A stretch of 64,000 nt of DNA from Microbotryomycetes sp. JL201 (Eukaryota; Basidiomycota; Microbotryomycetes). The notes below the pieces were generated by a model that saw only the letters and a program-made list of their open reading frames with translations, was not told where the DNA came from and ran no database searches. Both the position numbers and the translations under genes were made by a program. Positions 32,947 to 45,696 of the stretch are shown piece after piece (position 1 is the stretch's first letter; the number at the start of each line of letters is the position of its first letter). Location: the NCBI GenBank assembly GCA_033819885.1, contig JAQYUZ010000006.1, positions 62,001 through 126,000 on the forward strand, in the 5' to 3' direction.

Positions 32947-34473
32947 ATGGCCGCACATCGGCCACCACCGCCCAAGGACCCACAAGTCATGTCGATTGTC
33001 GAACCTCTGACGCCGGGCGCGTCGACGGTCCACGCACTCACGCAAAAGGCGCTCGTATGGTGGATCGTCTTGCTCGTCGCCCTCGCCGCCGTCTACGTGC
33101 AGCGCACAGTCGGTAACAAACACTCCAAGCGGCGCTTGAAAGTCTCGGCGGCGGCGGGCGCGAGGCATGCGACAACTACGGCCGTACTGTGTGGTCCGCT
33201 CGCCGCAGGCAAGACGGCCTTGCTCACAAAGGCACGTATCCTGCAGCGCCTAGGTTGAGGCCATCGACGTCCTTCCACACAAGACTGATCCGTCACTTGC
33301 GCCTCGGGTCACGCGCAGCTCGCGCTGGGCACAGCTCCGCACACGCACACGTCCATCAAGGAAAACGAGGCGACAGTAACGCACAAGCTTGCTTCGCATC
33401 GCTCAAGCGACGACGAGTTGGACCAGGTGAGCCTCTCTTTATACGTCGCGAAGTCTTTGCGCTCACCATCGGCATACGCACGCTCACGCACTCGCACCGC
33501 TGGCCTGATCTGGCACCTCCACAGGAACGGCTTGCGCGGCCACTACACATTGTCGATACGCCAGGTCATCCGCGTCTGCGCACAAGGTTACTTGCGCAGT
33601 TCTTGCCCATCGCCGACGGCGTCGTCTTTGTCATCGACGCCGCCACCGGGCTCAGTGGCAAAAACATCCGTGATGCTGCAGAGTAAGTTGAAGGGTGCCG
33701 CCACTAGCCCTGCTTTAAGGCTCCTGACAGCGTCATGTGCACGTCGCTCACTCAGGCATTTGCACGTCGTTCTGTGCTTGCTCGCGACCTTGGTCGAGGC
33801 AAACCGGTCACATGAGCCAGCCAGATTACTGATCCTGCTGTCAAAAGCGGACCTCGTACCCGCATTATCTGCATCAGCAGCATCTACAACGGCATCCTCC
33901 ACTTTAGCATCCGCGACAGACAGTCCAGTGTCTCCTTCTATCGCCGCCGCGGCTAAATCATCAACGCTCGCAGTCGACAGAGCCAAACAATCACTCGCCA
34001 GAGAAATGGACAGGCGTCGTCAAGCCACCTTTGGAACGTCGATCGGCGCCAACAGCGCAAGTTTGTCCAATCGTCAACTGGCAGGCGCTAAACTGGAAGG
34101 ACTGGACGCCATTCCAACCTCGTCATCCTCTTCTTCTTCAGGCGGATCCTTGATTCAGTCTATTCTGTCGAGACTTGGACTCGCATCGAGTGGGTCAGGT
34201 ATCGCCAGCGGGCCTGTTGTAGGCGCCAGTTCTACTGTCGGTTTGCCAAACGACGAAAACGAAGTGTTGGGAAACAGTGAATTAGCATTTCCCTTTGAGG
34301 GATCATTTGAATGGGACAAACTGAAAGAGTACGTAGACGTACAATGGGCAGTCGCAAGCGTCGGATCGATCGGTGGGGCTGTCGGCGGCGCCGCCGGAAA
34401 CAACTCGGGCTCGACAAAGCTCTTCAAGCCTGCCCAACTAGATGGACTGTGGCAGTGGATCGAACAACTATAG
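32947..34473 (+). CDS. SRP102: Signal recognition particle receptor subunit beta
   Basis: A small ER-anchored GTPase that docks SR-alpha and SRP at the translocon. The ATG at 32947 gives ~35 soluble residues and one N-terminal transmembrane helix (LVWWIVLLVALAAVYV). The GTPase fold follows over four exons: G1 AVLCGPLAAGKTALLTK, the switch region GTAPHTHTSIKENEATVTHK, G3 IVDTPGHPRLRTRLLAQFLP, ADGVVFVIDAATG, HLHVVLCLLATLVEAN and a G4 of the form SKADL. After G4 there are two Ser/Ala/Thr-rich stretches (about 30 and 80 residues) around the helix VDRAKQSLAREMDRRRQATF. The C terminus (FEWDKLKEYVDVQWAVASVG, LDGLWQWIEQL) matches SR-beta. The TAG at 34471-34473 is 76 bp from the stop of the convergent UBP14. 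Confidence 0.9.
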
Positions 34474-34549
34474 AATCGTCCATGACGTAGGCTATGAGCA
34501 TTTACACTTTTCTTTCATCATTCCACTCGAGTCATGACTACGAGCCAGG

Positions 34550-37500
34550 TCACCCCGTCACTTTGACCTTTTCGAACACGTACACGTACGCAAGCGGCAT
34601 CAACTTATCAACGCCCTGTTCACCCTTCTCTGCATCGACGACTTTTTCGTCGTTGAACAAGACCCAACGACCTCGAGATTCATCCTGGTCGTCTTCGGTT
34701 TGGGTCGTGTCGGTAATGTCTTCGTCGTTCGACGGCAACGAGTTTACGTTTCGAGGTTGAGAGCCAGTGAAACGAATATGAGCGACGTAATGTCCCGAAT
34801 GAACTGAAGGACCCTTGTGAGAAATAAAGGCCTTCAATCTGTACTTTGCAGGCAACTCTTTGGATCCAGGTAAAGGCTTCGTTGACGATTCGGCACGGGT
34901 GTCCGTCTCGACGTTATCGTAATCGACAAGACCTTGATCCTCTGGATGAGAAAACAACCACTCGACAGCTCGGTTGGCGTCACCGTTGGTTTCCCGAAGC
35001 GCCTTGCGTGCTTGGGCCGTCGTGAAACCCATGTCTGTCATCATGGCTACTTGTTCGTCCGAAGCTCCAGAAGTGGCCGGTCCCGAAAAACTATCAATCG
35101 GCGCGTCAATGTCTACGATATTCACGAGAGAAAATCGAAATGGTGAGTATTGTAATGGACTCCGAAAATCAAAAAAAAAAAAACCCACCTGGATCTTCCA
35201 TATGCTCGAACAACCAATTCATAGCAACTTCTGCTCCACTGTTGCCCGTCGCCAGCAATGCTTTCTTGCACCTGATCTCTGGGAACCCCATCCCGAGTAA
35301 CTGGTTCATCGCTTCAACATCCACCTGAGGCTCTGAAGCTTCCGCCTCTGTGATGGAAGGCGCGCACGCAACGTCAGTCTTGGATTCCTCACTCGGTCCG
35401 TACCCGAAAAGAGAGAGAGAGAGAGAACGAGACCGTACCTCTGTCTTCTGGCAACTCGATCTCGTCGTCCTGCTTGCCCTTGCCAAGATACTTGTCCAGA
35501 ACCAACTCGTCTCTTGAAGCAATCAACGGCACGTCAACTTTCCGTGGCACCCAATTGTCGATCTGGAAACGAGCTGCATTGACGAGCAACACGTCTGGAA
35601 ACGAAGCAAATGTTGTCGTTCTGCGCGACGATCAAGGCAAATCTCGCACAAGTCAGACATCAAAAAGCGCAACAAGGTTGACTCGGACGAACGCACTTTG
35701 TCGCCTTGACCTTCTTGTCGCAGGACGGACATTTGTACTCGATCTCTGTCGGCGCCGTTAAATCATCCAGACATGCCTCCAACTTTACCTCTTCATATTG
35801 TTTCGGATCCGATGATCCAGTGTCTGGCTTTCCCGTTTGCTGTTCATCAACCTGCATGTCCGCGTCCGCTTCCCTCGTCTTTTCAACGACCGGCACAGGA
35901 ACCGGCAACAACTCTTGATCCGAAGTTTTGTACCTCACTCCTCGACATTCGCAGCATTGAACCCTCTCTTCAAAACCAAATCCAAAGATCGTCGTCGGGT
36001 CTTGGGTTTGCAACGCCTTCGAACTGCGCCTTATTTGCTCGAGCAAGTAACTGAGAAACTCGCCAGCGTCTTGTTGGCGCATCGTCGAGAATTCTGCATG
36101 GTCCTTGCCGACAAGGGATTTAAACATGTTGGGTCTGATGCCCTCTTGAAAGGCGACTCTCGGTGCAGACTCTTTGTCGTCGTGATCCTTTGGTTGAGGG
36201 GGCGGGTTCGGGTTCGGCACAGCGTACCGACCAGACAAAAGACCGTCTGCCATCTTTGACATTTGACACTCGAAACATGTGGCCGGAGCCGAGTTGGTGC
36301 AAGTCATCGGGTGCGTGAGGAACGACGTCAGATACCGCTCCTGGAACGTTGGCAGCGAAAACAAAGATTGCAGCGAGGAAGCCATGTAGCAGCTGTTCAA
36401 GGTTTGTAAGCTTTTTCAATCTCTGATACGGGAGCCAGTGATATTATCCGTTACACGCACCTGTTTCCGAGGTTGCGCAACCCCGTCAGTCCAGGGCCGT
36501 ACAGAGGTTGCAATTCTTGACCGTCCGCGCCCGTCATGGCAAAGTCAAAGTTCATATTTTGCTCCACTTGCTGCGAATCACATACATGACCATAAGCCTG
36601 CTGTGAATCTCGCATAATGAAGGCTATATTGCTCACTAATTCGGTCATGCTCTTTTCAGTCTTGCGTTGCTCTTCGACTTGGATTCCAAAGTTGCCAAGA
36701 TGTTTTGCGAGTAAAGGATCGAGCCTTGCATCGTCACAAGCGTAGCAGTAGACGTCTGCCGAACCGTCAGGTTCTATGGTTCCGAGTTTGACGGCAACGG
36801 CGTGCCCGGTTGACTGTGTGTGCGCAAGAGCGTGACCGTTGCCGCCACCGCCACCAAACTGCTGTCGACCGCATCCGAGGGCGCCACAGGCAAGACACAG
36901 CCACAAATTTGAGGTCAATCCGCATCCTTCGACCGCACAAGCTGCAAGGCCTGTACAGCATGCATAGGTTGTCTTGATCAACAACGGCGGGCATGGCTCG
37001 ACCGGTGTCACAGATACCGCTCACCAGAAGGCTCAAGAGTCTTTTTGGCAGGCTGTGCTAGGTCTGTCGTGTGCTGACAGCTGACGATCTCTTCTTCCCA
37101 CGCTTTGACTTCAGATTTTTGGGCCGAAGACATGCTCGCCAGAACGGCTGCGACGAGCACGTCAAGCTGGGTGCAGAATGCATAGTTACCGTTGACTGCT
37201 TTTGGACGATGGCATGATAGACTGGACCATGGCTGACCTTGTCGTTCTGGTTCAGATCGACCACGTCCCCAGAGTCTGTCTGTATTCTCGCTCGCGTCAC
37301 AAATTCGTATCGCTCTTTCTCATCGGGTTCTTCTCTAATGGCCAATCTTTTAACCGGTGGTTCTTGCGAGCCCTGTCATGTACATGATTCGCTTCAGTTC
37401 TCGCGCATGAGCTCGAGCTTGGGCCTCTGAAAATGGTCCCTTGGCGAGCAGACTGACCCTCTTGCTGGCAGCGACATCATCTTTACTGTTTCTTTTGACA

Positions 37501-37805
37501 TTGACAAACACAGCGTGACCAGTCTTTTGACGATGCCGTGGCCCGTGCTCGTGCGCTGACCCGCGAGCACAAGAGCCGTTGAAGCAGTGCAAGCACACGT
37601 CAATGCCCAGAGGCATGTCTTGGTGATCAAAGCATTGGGTGCATTCTGATTGAACGTCAAGGCATTAGTGACGTGGGAGCGATTGACGACTCGTCGGATG
37701 ACGCAAGCACTGTGAATACCTCGATGCAAACTTGCCTTCTCTGTACACAAATTGGGAAGCACGCGGAGGCTCGAGACGCTCTAGGACTTGGTTCGGAACG
37801 TCCAT
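34550..37805 (-). CDS. UBP14: Ubiquitin carboxyl-terminal hydrolase Ubp14 (USP5/isopeptidase T type)
   Basis: Disassembles unanchored polyubiquitin chains. Exon 1 (ATG at 37805) reads MDVPNQVLERLEPPRASQFV. A GC-AG intron (GAAG|GCAAGT ... AATCAG) joins VYRE to ECTQCFDHQDMPLGIDVCL, the variant zinc finger. Next come the ZnF-UBP (CGLTSNLWLCLACGALGCGR, GNGHALAHTQSTGHAVAVKL), the Cys box LRNLGNSCYMASSLQSLFS formed across an intron, RQQDAGEFLSYLLEQI, ERVQCCECRGVRYKTSDQEL and EIEYKCPSCDKKVKATK. Two UBA domains follow (AMNQLLGMGFPEIRCKKALL; MMTDMGFTTAQARKALRETN), then the His box VHSGHYVAHIR and WVLFNDEKVVDAE. The full USP5 order is present, so the enzyme should be active. Exon junctions contain poly-A/T and GA microsatellites. 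Confidence 0.94.
35171..35183. repeat. A13 homopolymer in a UBP14 intron
   Basis: Thirteen consecutive A on the plus strand, that is a T tract on the coding strand, lie near the donor of the intron between the two UBA-encoding exons. A short GA dinucleotide run lies nearby at about 35410-35427, also in an intron. Confidence 0.9.
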
Positions 37806-37891
37806 GGCGTAGATGGCGTGAATGGACAAGAGCTCATCCTACGGAACCGGTTGGCCTCCACTTAATTCCAATAGTCTTGACAGAAATGTAA

Positions 37892-40800
37892 TCATTCCAT
37901 ACTAGTGCTGAATCCCATATCGGTTAACCATGCGTCTTCGCCTGCCAGTGTGCTGCCACCGCTATCGACATTGCCAGGTCCCCCGAAAATCGTAAAGTCT
38001 TTCATCGCGTCAGAGCTCCAAATGGTCATGTTGCCGAGCGAAGACCATTGATCTTGTCCTTGAAACACAGCAAACAAGTTTTCAGTCGCAAAGGGATCGA
38101 CTCGGTCCATCAAAACCGTCTCGGCATCGTTGATCGATGCAGTCGTCTCGGTAGCCATGCCGTCAAACATGAACGAAATGCCCTGGGCATCGGAAAACGG
38201 CGTTGTGCCAGCTGAAGAGTCGGATGCTAGGCTCGGAACGGAAACGGGTGCGAATGCAGGATCAAATTGTGGTGGCAAGGTGGCAGATGGAGGTTGGTAA
38301 CGTGTGAATGTCGGAATTGGTGTCGCTTGAGAAGCCAAAGACGCCGCTGATTGGGCAGGCGAGCGATCGGAAAGAAAGCAGGCGTCGTACAGGCCTACTG
38401 GCTACGAACACGAGAAGAGGGTGAAGACATCGGTGAGCGAATAGTCAAAACGAAGTGAAGCCCGTCACCGACCTTGAGTCCAGCAGCAGTAACAGAGCCT
38501 ACAGGTACGTCCTCGAGAAAGGTGGCAGGCAAGTCTGACATATTCAGTCTCACCGACTCGCGTTTAACGCCATTCGCATCCTCCATGTCATCGCGTCCCT
38601 TGTCCCAAAACTTGCGGTACATGTCCCGCGGCTCATCATCATTGTCAGCCGTCAATCGTCGACGTTTGACACCGCTACTGCCTCCATCCAATCTGTCCTC
38701 GTCTCCGTCTGACAAGACGCACCACTCGACGATCAATCGTCTCAAAATATCGGCACTACTTTGAGCGCACTTCCAACTCTGTCCCATTTCGTCTAAATGA
38801 CCGACGCACGCTCTTGCGAGCGACACGGCGCTGTCAAACTTTTTTGGTGCGTTCTGAGAGCTGGCGTTGATGGCCGACAAGACGTGCACGGTACCCGAAA
38901 GAAAACTGATTTGAGTGAGAGTGACCGTAGAATATCTCAAACCAGATGGCAGTCGACGATGCATCTGGTGGGACCGATTGCCTTGTCAGCTCAAAAGTCT
39001 CTGGCGCTCTCCAGTTGAGTGGCTTACCTCGACCAGGTTGACAATTTTCGACCTAGTTTCCGCAAATGTGGCTAGTCAGTATGAAATTCGAATGAAGTTA
39101 TCCAGAGCTAGGGCTTACGCCGCGCGTTCGCATTGCAGTACGGCCGTTTTGTTTACTTCGAGCATCGGTTTGCCTTCCGGCCTTGAAAAGTAGGGTCTAT
39201 GCAGCAGCACGACGACGAACCAGAACAAAGCATGCAATGTGATGACATGATTCGGGTACTGCTTTTGCGTATAAGGTGAAATAGAAATGGAATCTGGCAG
39301 CGACCCGTACCACCGCTCCAATTCGAGGCTGATGGTCCAAGAGACGTTCAGTCAGCTTTCAAGCTAGCTAGCCTATTGCCTTGAGCTCACTGGAAAGCGG
39401 ACACCTTTTCGATCACGTTTGCAGCATACAAGCTCGCGCGGAACGCGTAAAATGTCTCTAAAATCCGCTCGAGCACGTCCATGAGAGACGCGGCGTACCG
39501 ATGAGTCGTTGAACCGTAGCTCGGCATTGACAATGATTTCTCGTGCATGTTTGGGTACCATCGTCTAGCATCAATGGCGGGGTCGATTGCCGGCAACGCG
39601 GTCTCGTACGTGCGCCTGAAGAGAATTGGCTGTCTGCCTAGCAAGCAAGACCATAATTTGTCGAGCAAGAGCCAGGTTGCGAAAGTAGCTTCGCGCTCAT
39701 TTTTGACTTGGGCGGTGATCAGCCCTTTTTCTGCCAATGGGTGCAGCGAAACAGCAAGTCCGACTGAAAACCAATAAAGGTCAAGTTCAGAATCAAAGCC
39801 TGGGCCTGTAGCACGTACGATTTGATGCCGAATAGTTTCCGATGCCGTAGAACAGCCAACCTTTCTTTTGCTTAGCTTCACCAGCGTAGTACTCGGCAAG
39901 CAGAAACAAACCCTGAACTGAGCTCAGCAGAGGCACTTCATTCTCTTCCTCGATCAAGCTTTTTGCTTTCGTGGCGAAAAGTTCTGCGTCTATTGGTCGT
40001 GGCGAGAATGCTGATGCCACTGCGAGTAACGAGTTGTGCACTGCAACAGGCTCCAGGCGTCAGTGTCGGCAGTCGGGCTGCGTGCGTCAATGCGACACGT
40101 ACTCAAAGGACTGTAATAGGACGTCCTGACGGGTCTCTGGCTACTCGATTTCGACAAACACGTTTGTAAATCTTGAAGAAACAATTGGGCGTTTACAAAT
40201 CTCTTCCAAGTGTTGCCATAGTTGAGAAACAGCTCGACGAGTTCATCGTGCAACTGCCTATCCAAACCGGGCACGTCCAGAGGCAAGTTCAGACTCCAGT
40301 CAATATCAAACGTTGAAATGACATGTTCGAGGCCAGAGTCGCTGTCGGCAAGTGACGGTGGCGATGAGGACATGCTCGGGTGAGGTGGTGGATGGCTCGG
40401 ACACAAAAAGGTGTTTGTGGGCACTTGTTTGCCGGAGAGCGTGAATCCGGGCGGCAAGGTCTTGAGTGGCAAGGACGCGCTCGGTCCTCGCTTCAAGGCG
40501 GCGTGTGGCGTGGGCAGGTGCATGAACGAGCTAGCATGGCCGTACAGGCGATATTCTCCTGTGGCGTCGTCGATCTGCATGAAAACAAGAGGCGCGCGTT
40601 CGAGTCAGTCTTGACCAATTGTGCGTTTGTTCATGTCAAGTCCAACTACTGACTCTCAACTGCTCGACGCCTGCAGAAAGCTCGCTGCTGTCTGGTGGCA
40701 CCGTCGATTCGGGTACGGCGCCTCGAGATGTAGCTTGACCGCGTGGCATTTCGTTTGCGAGTCCCGTCGCACTCGGTCGTCGCTGCTGCCGATCGACCTG

Positions 40801-41076
40801 TTTGGCCGCGAGTAATGCTTCGAGCTCGTTGACGCGCTGCTCCAAAGCGGCCACGTACGACTTGCTCGCCGTCTTTCTTCCATCATGCTTGGAATCATAA
40901 CTGCATTCTTCCTTGTACAATACGCAGCTCGAGCATGGCTGGTCACCCGAGCATCGAACCTTGCGCCGGCGACAAGACGTACACGAACGAGTCACGTGCT
41001 TGCGTGACGCCGTCGTGCCATTCGTCGTCGCAGTCGTCAAATGACTGAACGAAGTCATTGATGACCGCGGCGGCAT
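37892..41076 (-). CDS. Zn2Cys6 binuclear cluster transcription factor
   Basis: A fungus-specific regulator. The ATG at 41076 (MPPRSSMTSFSHL) is followed within ~30 residues by the zinc cluster CTSCRRRKVRCSGDQPCSSC-VLYKEEC, spaced C-x2-C-x6-C-x5-C-x2-C-x6-C, then a short coiled coil (YVAALEQRVNELEALLAAKQ) for dimerisation. Several exons carry a fungal-specific middle homology region (VHNSLLAVASAFSPRPIDAE, LLSSVQGLFLLAEYYAGEAK, DLYWFSVGLAVSLHPLAEKG, FATWLLLDKLWSCLLGRQPI, LHALFWFVVVLLHRPYF). A basic motif (GVKRRRLTADNDDEP) in the distal third may be a nuclear localisation signal. The acidic, Ser/Phe-rich C terminus (ending LTDMGFSTSME) is suited to activation. The target pathway cannot be told from sequence. 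PHO81 lies upstream on the same strand, 251 bp away; UBP14 starts 86 bp downstream of this stop. Confidence 0.88.
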
Positions 41077-41327
41077 CTTGTACGTCACGCAAGCACGCCC
41101 GAGCTTTGTCAGGTCCGAAAGTGGGTCGGCCGGCTGCCAACTCGGTTGCTGCGGGCGGCCAACTCCTCCGCACGTGTTCCGTGTCAGTTTTTCGGATGAA
41201 TATACAACAAACACTCGTCTACTTTTGCCGATAAGATGCTGCTCTACGATGCTTCTGTTTGTTTCAAAAAGTTGCTGCTCGCATAAGACAGCTGCTCGGA
41301 GCAACGCATCACATTTCCCTCCTATCG

Positions 41328-44300
41328 TCAGCAAGACTGTAGACGAACGTCCAACGTATCAAAAACACAACTCACAACTCCAGAAGCCATGTGCGCGTCC
41401 GCCAATGCGACTCGTCTAGTCGTACCAAACGTCGTGATCAACAAGCCGTGCTCTTTCGCACTCTGGATCAGACTCGGCACCTGGACCTGGTCCGCCGAGA
41501 AGGAAAAAGAAAGATGAAGCAACCAGTTTAGCACAACAGGCTCGACTCGAGTCGATGATCGCGCAAAAGGAACAAAAGGCGACTGACCAAGATGGTGGCA
41601 TCAAGCATCACGCCAAGCAGATTGTTTGCTTTCGCAAATTTGACAGCCTCCCTAATGCTCGTGCATCTTCTGTCATCTTCAACCCTGTTGGCGGGTACCA
41701 TCATGCCTTCTGGACTACTCCTCGACAAGCCGCAATACGACGCGAAAAACACTGAGAAGTTCGGTTGCTTCCAATTTAATGCCGTGCAGACGACCGGGTT
41801 AAACGAGCTCAAGACGATTCGTCGATGGTTGTGCTTGTCTTTGCTGTTTTGAACAGACTCATACACGATAGAGAGTACGCAATCGACAAAATGGTTCACT
41901 TCGAGCGTGTTGTTGATGTTGAGTCGGCGAGAGTCGGACAAGGTCGGGTACCTCACTTCGAGGTTAACGCCAAAGTTTATCGGCAAAATCTGCGATAGAA
42001 AGTATATTCACGTCAGCAGCCTGACGAGAACAAAAGGAGTCAGGCGAAAGGCTCACGTTCAAAGCTTGCTCGAGCGTCGTCAGCGAATTTGCAATCGCCT
42101 GGTACCACAGCGCGGGATCCGTCTCGTCCTGCACTTTTGTCGCGTCCAAATTTCTCCCTGTCTTTGCAGCCAAACCCAAAAACTGATCCAAAGAAACGTC
42201 GGAAACGTGCAAGTTGAAACCATCAATAGGTAAGCGCCACTGAGGATATACGACGGGAACGCCATCTGACGTGACTTGAACGATGATGCGCACGTGTTCG
42301 CCGCTCAATGAGGAAGCGGTGACGACAGACGGACCGTTGGCGGCGCCAGCCTGAGTCGACGGTACGGGTTCCCCGGTCGAGCTGACTTGGGTCGTCGATC
42401 GCCAGTAGGTTTCAAACTGTGCTCATACGCAATAAAGTGTCAGACCATACTCTGATCTCTGTCCGACTCGCCCGCAAACCGGTATGGGCACGCACCTGCC
42501 CACCAAGTTGAAGCGTGGCTCGTTCAAAAGGCTTGACAATGTTGACCTCGAAAGGAATGTCTCCGATCACTTGCAGGCTCGGATCGACCAACGGAACTGT
42601 GTAAGAGCCTTGGCTTTTGAGGCCCTCGAAGCAAGCCGAGACCGCCACGGCCTTGCCCAACAGCTTGGAGCCAAACGTCGGCAACACGTCAAACTCGAGT
42701 GAAAAGTCGTCAAACGTATCGACTTGGAATGGAAACGCTTCTCGCTCGTCTGCGAGGGGTAAGATGACGCTGTGAGGCGCAGCGACCTGGTCGGGCTTGG
42801 GCGCCATGATGAGCTTGAGTGAGGGGTAATGGCCTCGACCAGATTGCTCGTTGAGCCTGATTGGCGGTGGAAATGGCGCACGAGAAGTGTTTGGATGACC
42901 AAGGAAGACTTGGACGAGCGTCTTTTTATCAAGATAGCTATGGCCGTCTGTTCGTGTACCGTTAGTAATGGGGCCTAGCCGAAACGTAGAGCAAACGTAC
43001 AAATGCGGAAAGGAATAATTGGAGGAGGCAAAGACAATGATGGTATCATATCCGCCTCGAGATCCATAGGCTCGACATCAGCAGACGACATGTTGCCGGT
43101 CGCGAGGGGGTCCATCGGCGGTTCTGGCGAGACCGGCGCTTCATTCATGGACGTCGCACCAGCAGCCAACAGCAAATTGACGCAATCAATGTGACCTTGC
43201 CAAGCGGCGTAATGAATCGGCGTCCGCCGGAATTCGTCTCGGGCGTGAACGTCGGAGCCGGCCTTCAGCAACACATTGACGCAGTCTGCGTGACCCTCGC
43301 TGGCAGCGTGCGTCAGCGGCGTCGCCTGAGAGTACTTGTCCGGCACGTCGATACCCGAAAATCCTCGGCTCGCGTCGACGAGTATGCGTAAAACGCCAGC
43401 GTGGCCTTCCCTCGCTGCCAGATGTTGCGGCCAGTACCCTGCCTGATTGGGCAGAATCTTGGCTCCTCGGTCGAGCAGTAGTTGCGCGATCCCATCGTGA
43501 CCGTACTCGCACGCAAGCGACAAAGCATTAAGGTCCTCTGGTGTTGAAGATGCCGGCGCTTCACAGCTGACTCCCTGATCCATGAATGTCTTGACGACAT
43601 CTGTACGGCCATTTGTAATGGCGTACGTGATCGAACTGTAGCCGTCAAGGTCTATGATCTTCGGATCAGCGTGGGCATTGACGAGGATCTGGCACACGTC
43701 GGCGTGGCCATTAATTGAGGCATAGTGCAGTGGGTGTCGGCCATAGACGTCCGCCTGGACAACAGGCACGGCCTTGTCGAGGCATTCTTGCACAAGCGCG
43801 AGGCGCCCTGCACTCGCAGCTTCGTGCAGCCCAGTGCGGCCGTTGATGTCGTCGACGAAATTAAAGTCGAGCAATGAGGTGGGAATGAGCTTCTCGCGCG
43901 CAGCTTCGTCGATTTTACTTTCTGCTTCTTCGAGCACGGCACGCCACAAGATGCGCGACACGGGCGCTCGCACTTCTGTTGCAGAGGGCGGAAGCAGGAT
44001 TCGCAAAATCTCTTTCGCCGCCGTTTGGTCTCCCGCATGGACGGCAACGACGAGTGCGTGTTCGAGGTCTTCGAGCGCTTCGGCCGTATCTGATCGCTCG
44101 AGGTCCATTGTCCAAACTGATGCGCCTGCCATGCCGTTCTCTATGCCTGTGCCGTCCGCCAAGGCCTCCGGGCCTCTTCGTTTGCCATCGCCGCCTGTGA
44201 GGTTGTCGAGAGACAACAGATTTGCCGAAGCAACGTCCGATAGCTCGGCAATAAATTCGCGGTTAAAGACAGGCTGCACTTCTACTTGACGAGCCAAGTA

Positions 44301-45359
44301 CAGTTGGCCGTCGTGTTCGCCTTGTTCCGCTGCAAGTTGTGACAGGGCATTAGTCGTGTGGTCAAACGTGCAGTCTTAGCAAATCTAGCACATACGCCGC
44401 TTGTCGCCAAAGCGGTCCGCCTGTCTCCGACAAGCCTTGTCCCATTTTTTACAGATTTTGCGAAAAGCTGTCGCGTTCAATTCGATGTAGGTCTGCGAGT
44501 CGGCCGCTCAATCGTGTCAGTTTCTTCGACATGCTTGTCCCTTATCGTCCATGACTTTGCCGTCTCCCGGCATGCGCACGCACCTGTAGCTTGCCCAAGT
44601 CTCGCTCAAAGTTGCGGAAACCCTCGTACAGGGCGCCATAGCTGCTGCTATCTCTGCTGAGGGCCTTTAGTTTGCCGTTTGCGCCGCTGAGTGATGCCGT
44701 GAGTAGTTTGCGCTTGTCGATGAGCGTGCGCAAGCGAACTTTGAGCGCCGATTCGCGTTGATAGTAGAACGCGTTGATCTGCGGGTGCAGGTGTGTGAGT
44801 ACATTGCTTTGGGCGGCGACGATGACCGTGCTGTTAGCGTGCGAGCGAGCCGAACCTTTTCGAGTTCGCGCTCGAGCTTGAAAAAGAAGGCTGCCTTGTG
44901 TGCCTGCAAGAGCGTGCCCTTTGTTCCGTTTGTCATGCTTGGGCCATGTCTGTCTCCTGAGTGAGGGATCAGAGCGGGTTGATGTTGCTGTCGCTGATCG
45001 TCGCTCTGATGGGTGTTCGCAGGTTGGTTGTCCGTGGCGGCTGCAGCGGGCGGTCGGATGCCAGCCGCGAGCAGAGCTGCGTCTGCCGGTCTACCTTTTG
45101 CGAGCGAATTGATGATCTTTTTCAGGCCCTGTTGCAACGTCGTTAGGGTATGTTTGTAGACGGATCAAGGTGCCGCAAGCCCGTGACAGCGCGTGAGCGG
45201 GTGTCGAGTTGCGGAGGCGAGCGAGAGACGGCCGTTGTCAGTCTTGCGACAAAGTGAATGACGGCGCACGAGAGCACATCATTCTCGTACCTTGTAGTCG
45301 ACATAGTACTGTGACCAGCCGGGCAACTGCTGCGCCTGGATCTGCTTGCCAAACTTCAT
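41328..45359 (-). CDS. PHO81: Pho81/Nuc-2 type CDK inhibitor of the phosphate pathway (SPX, ankyrin, GDPD-like)
   Basis: Senses phosphate status and inhibits the Pho80-Pho85 cyclin-CDK. From the ATG at 45359: SPX domain (MKFGKQIQAQQLPGWSQYYV, LKKIINSL, AAFFFKLERELEKV, then VRLRTLIDKRKLLTASLSG). An exon at 44297-43000 carries about six ankyrin repeats (NGRTGLHEAASAGRLALVQE, YGRHPLHYASINGHADVCQI, DEFRRTPIHYAAWQGHIDCV). Next is a beta-rich region (FQVDTFDDFSLEFDVLPTFG), then the GDPD-like domain (ASSLSGEHVRIIVQVTSDGV, PVVYPQWRLP, ILPINFGVNLEVRYP, GVMLDATIL). PVVYPQW stands where active GDPDs have VVxHD, so this domain is probably not catalytic, as in yeast Pho81. The last short exon reads only SC plus stop across an intron. 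The gene is a single intact copy. Confidence 0.93.
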
Positions 45360-45696
45360 CTTGGCCGGATGCGTGAGTTTCCGAGCGAGCTACGGTGCGC
45401 CCGCGTGCAGCCTCTGGGGCCGAGACTGTCTGACGATGCTGCCAAGTCTGTTGTTGGACGTTGAACGACTGGCAGCGCGCAGGGCGCGTCTGCTGGCGTC
45501 GAGAGAAACGCGTGTGCGCGGCGGCAGCCTGGTGCGAGTTGGGTCGACCGCCCGAGCCAGGCTGACCGCACGTGCGCACACTGCTCTTGCTTGGAATCGG
45601 ACCCCAAATTTGTCATAAAAGGCGCGACAATTCTGCAATCTAATTGAACAAAGTTGATCCACCACAAATACTCGATTCTTGAAAGCGGACGCACAA
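45360..45696. promoter_or_regulatory. Divergent promoter between PHO81 and the CUE-domain gene
   Basis: 337 bp lie between divergent ATGs. An AT-rich CATAAAAGG lies at about 45613, roughly 80 bp before the CUE-gene ATG, and could act as a TATA-like element. I saw no clear Pho4-type CACGTG/CACGTT cluster. Polypyrimidine stretches are absent. Confidence 0.4.
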
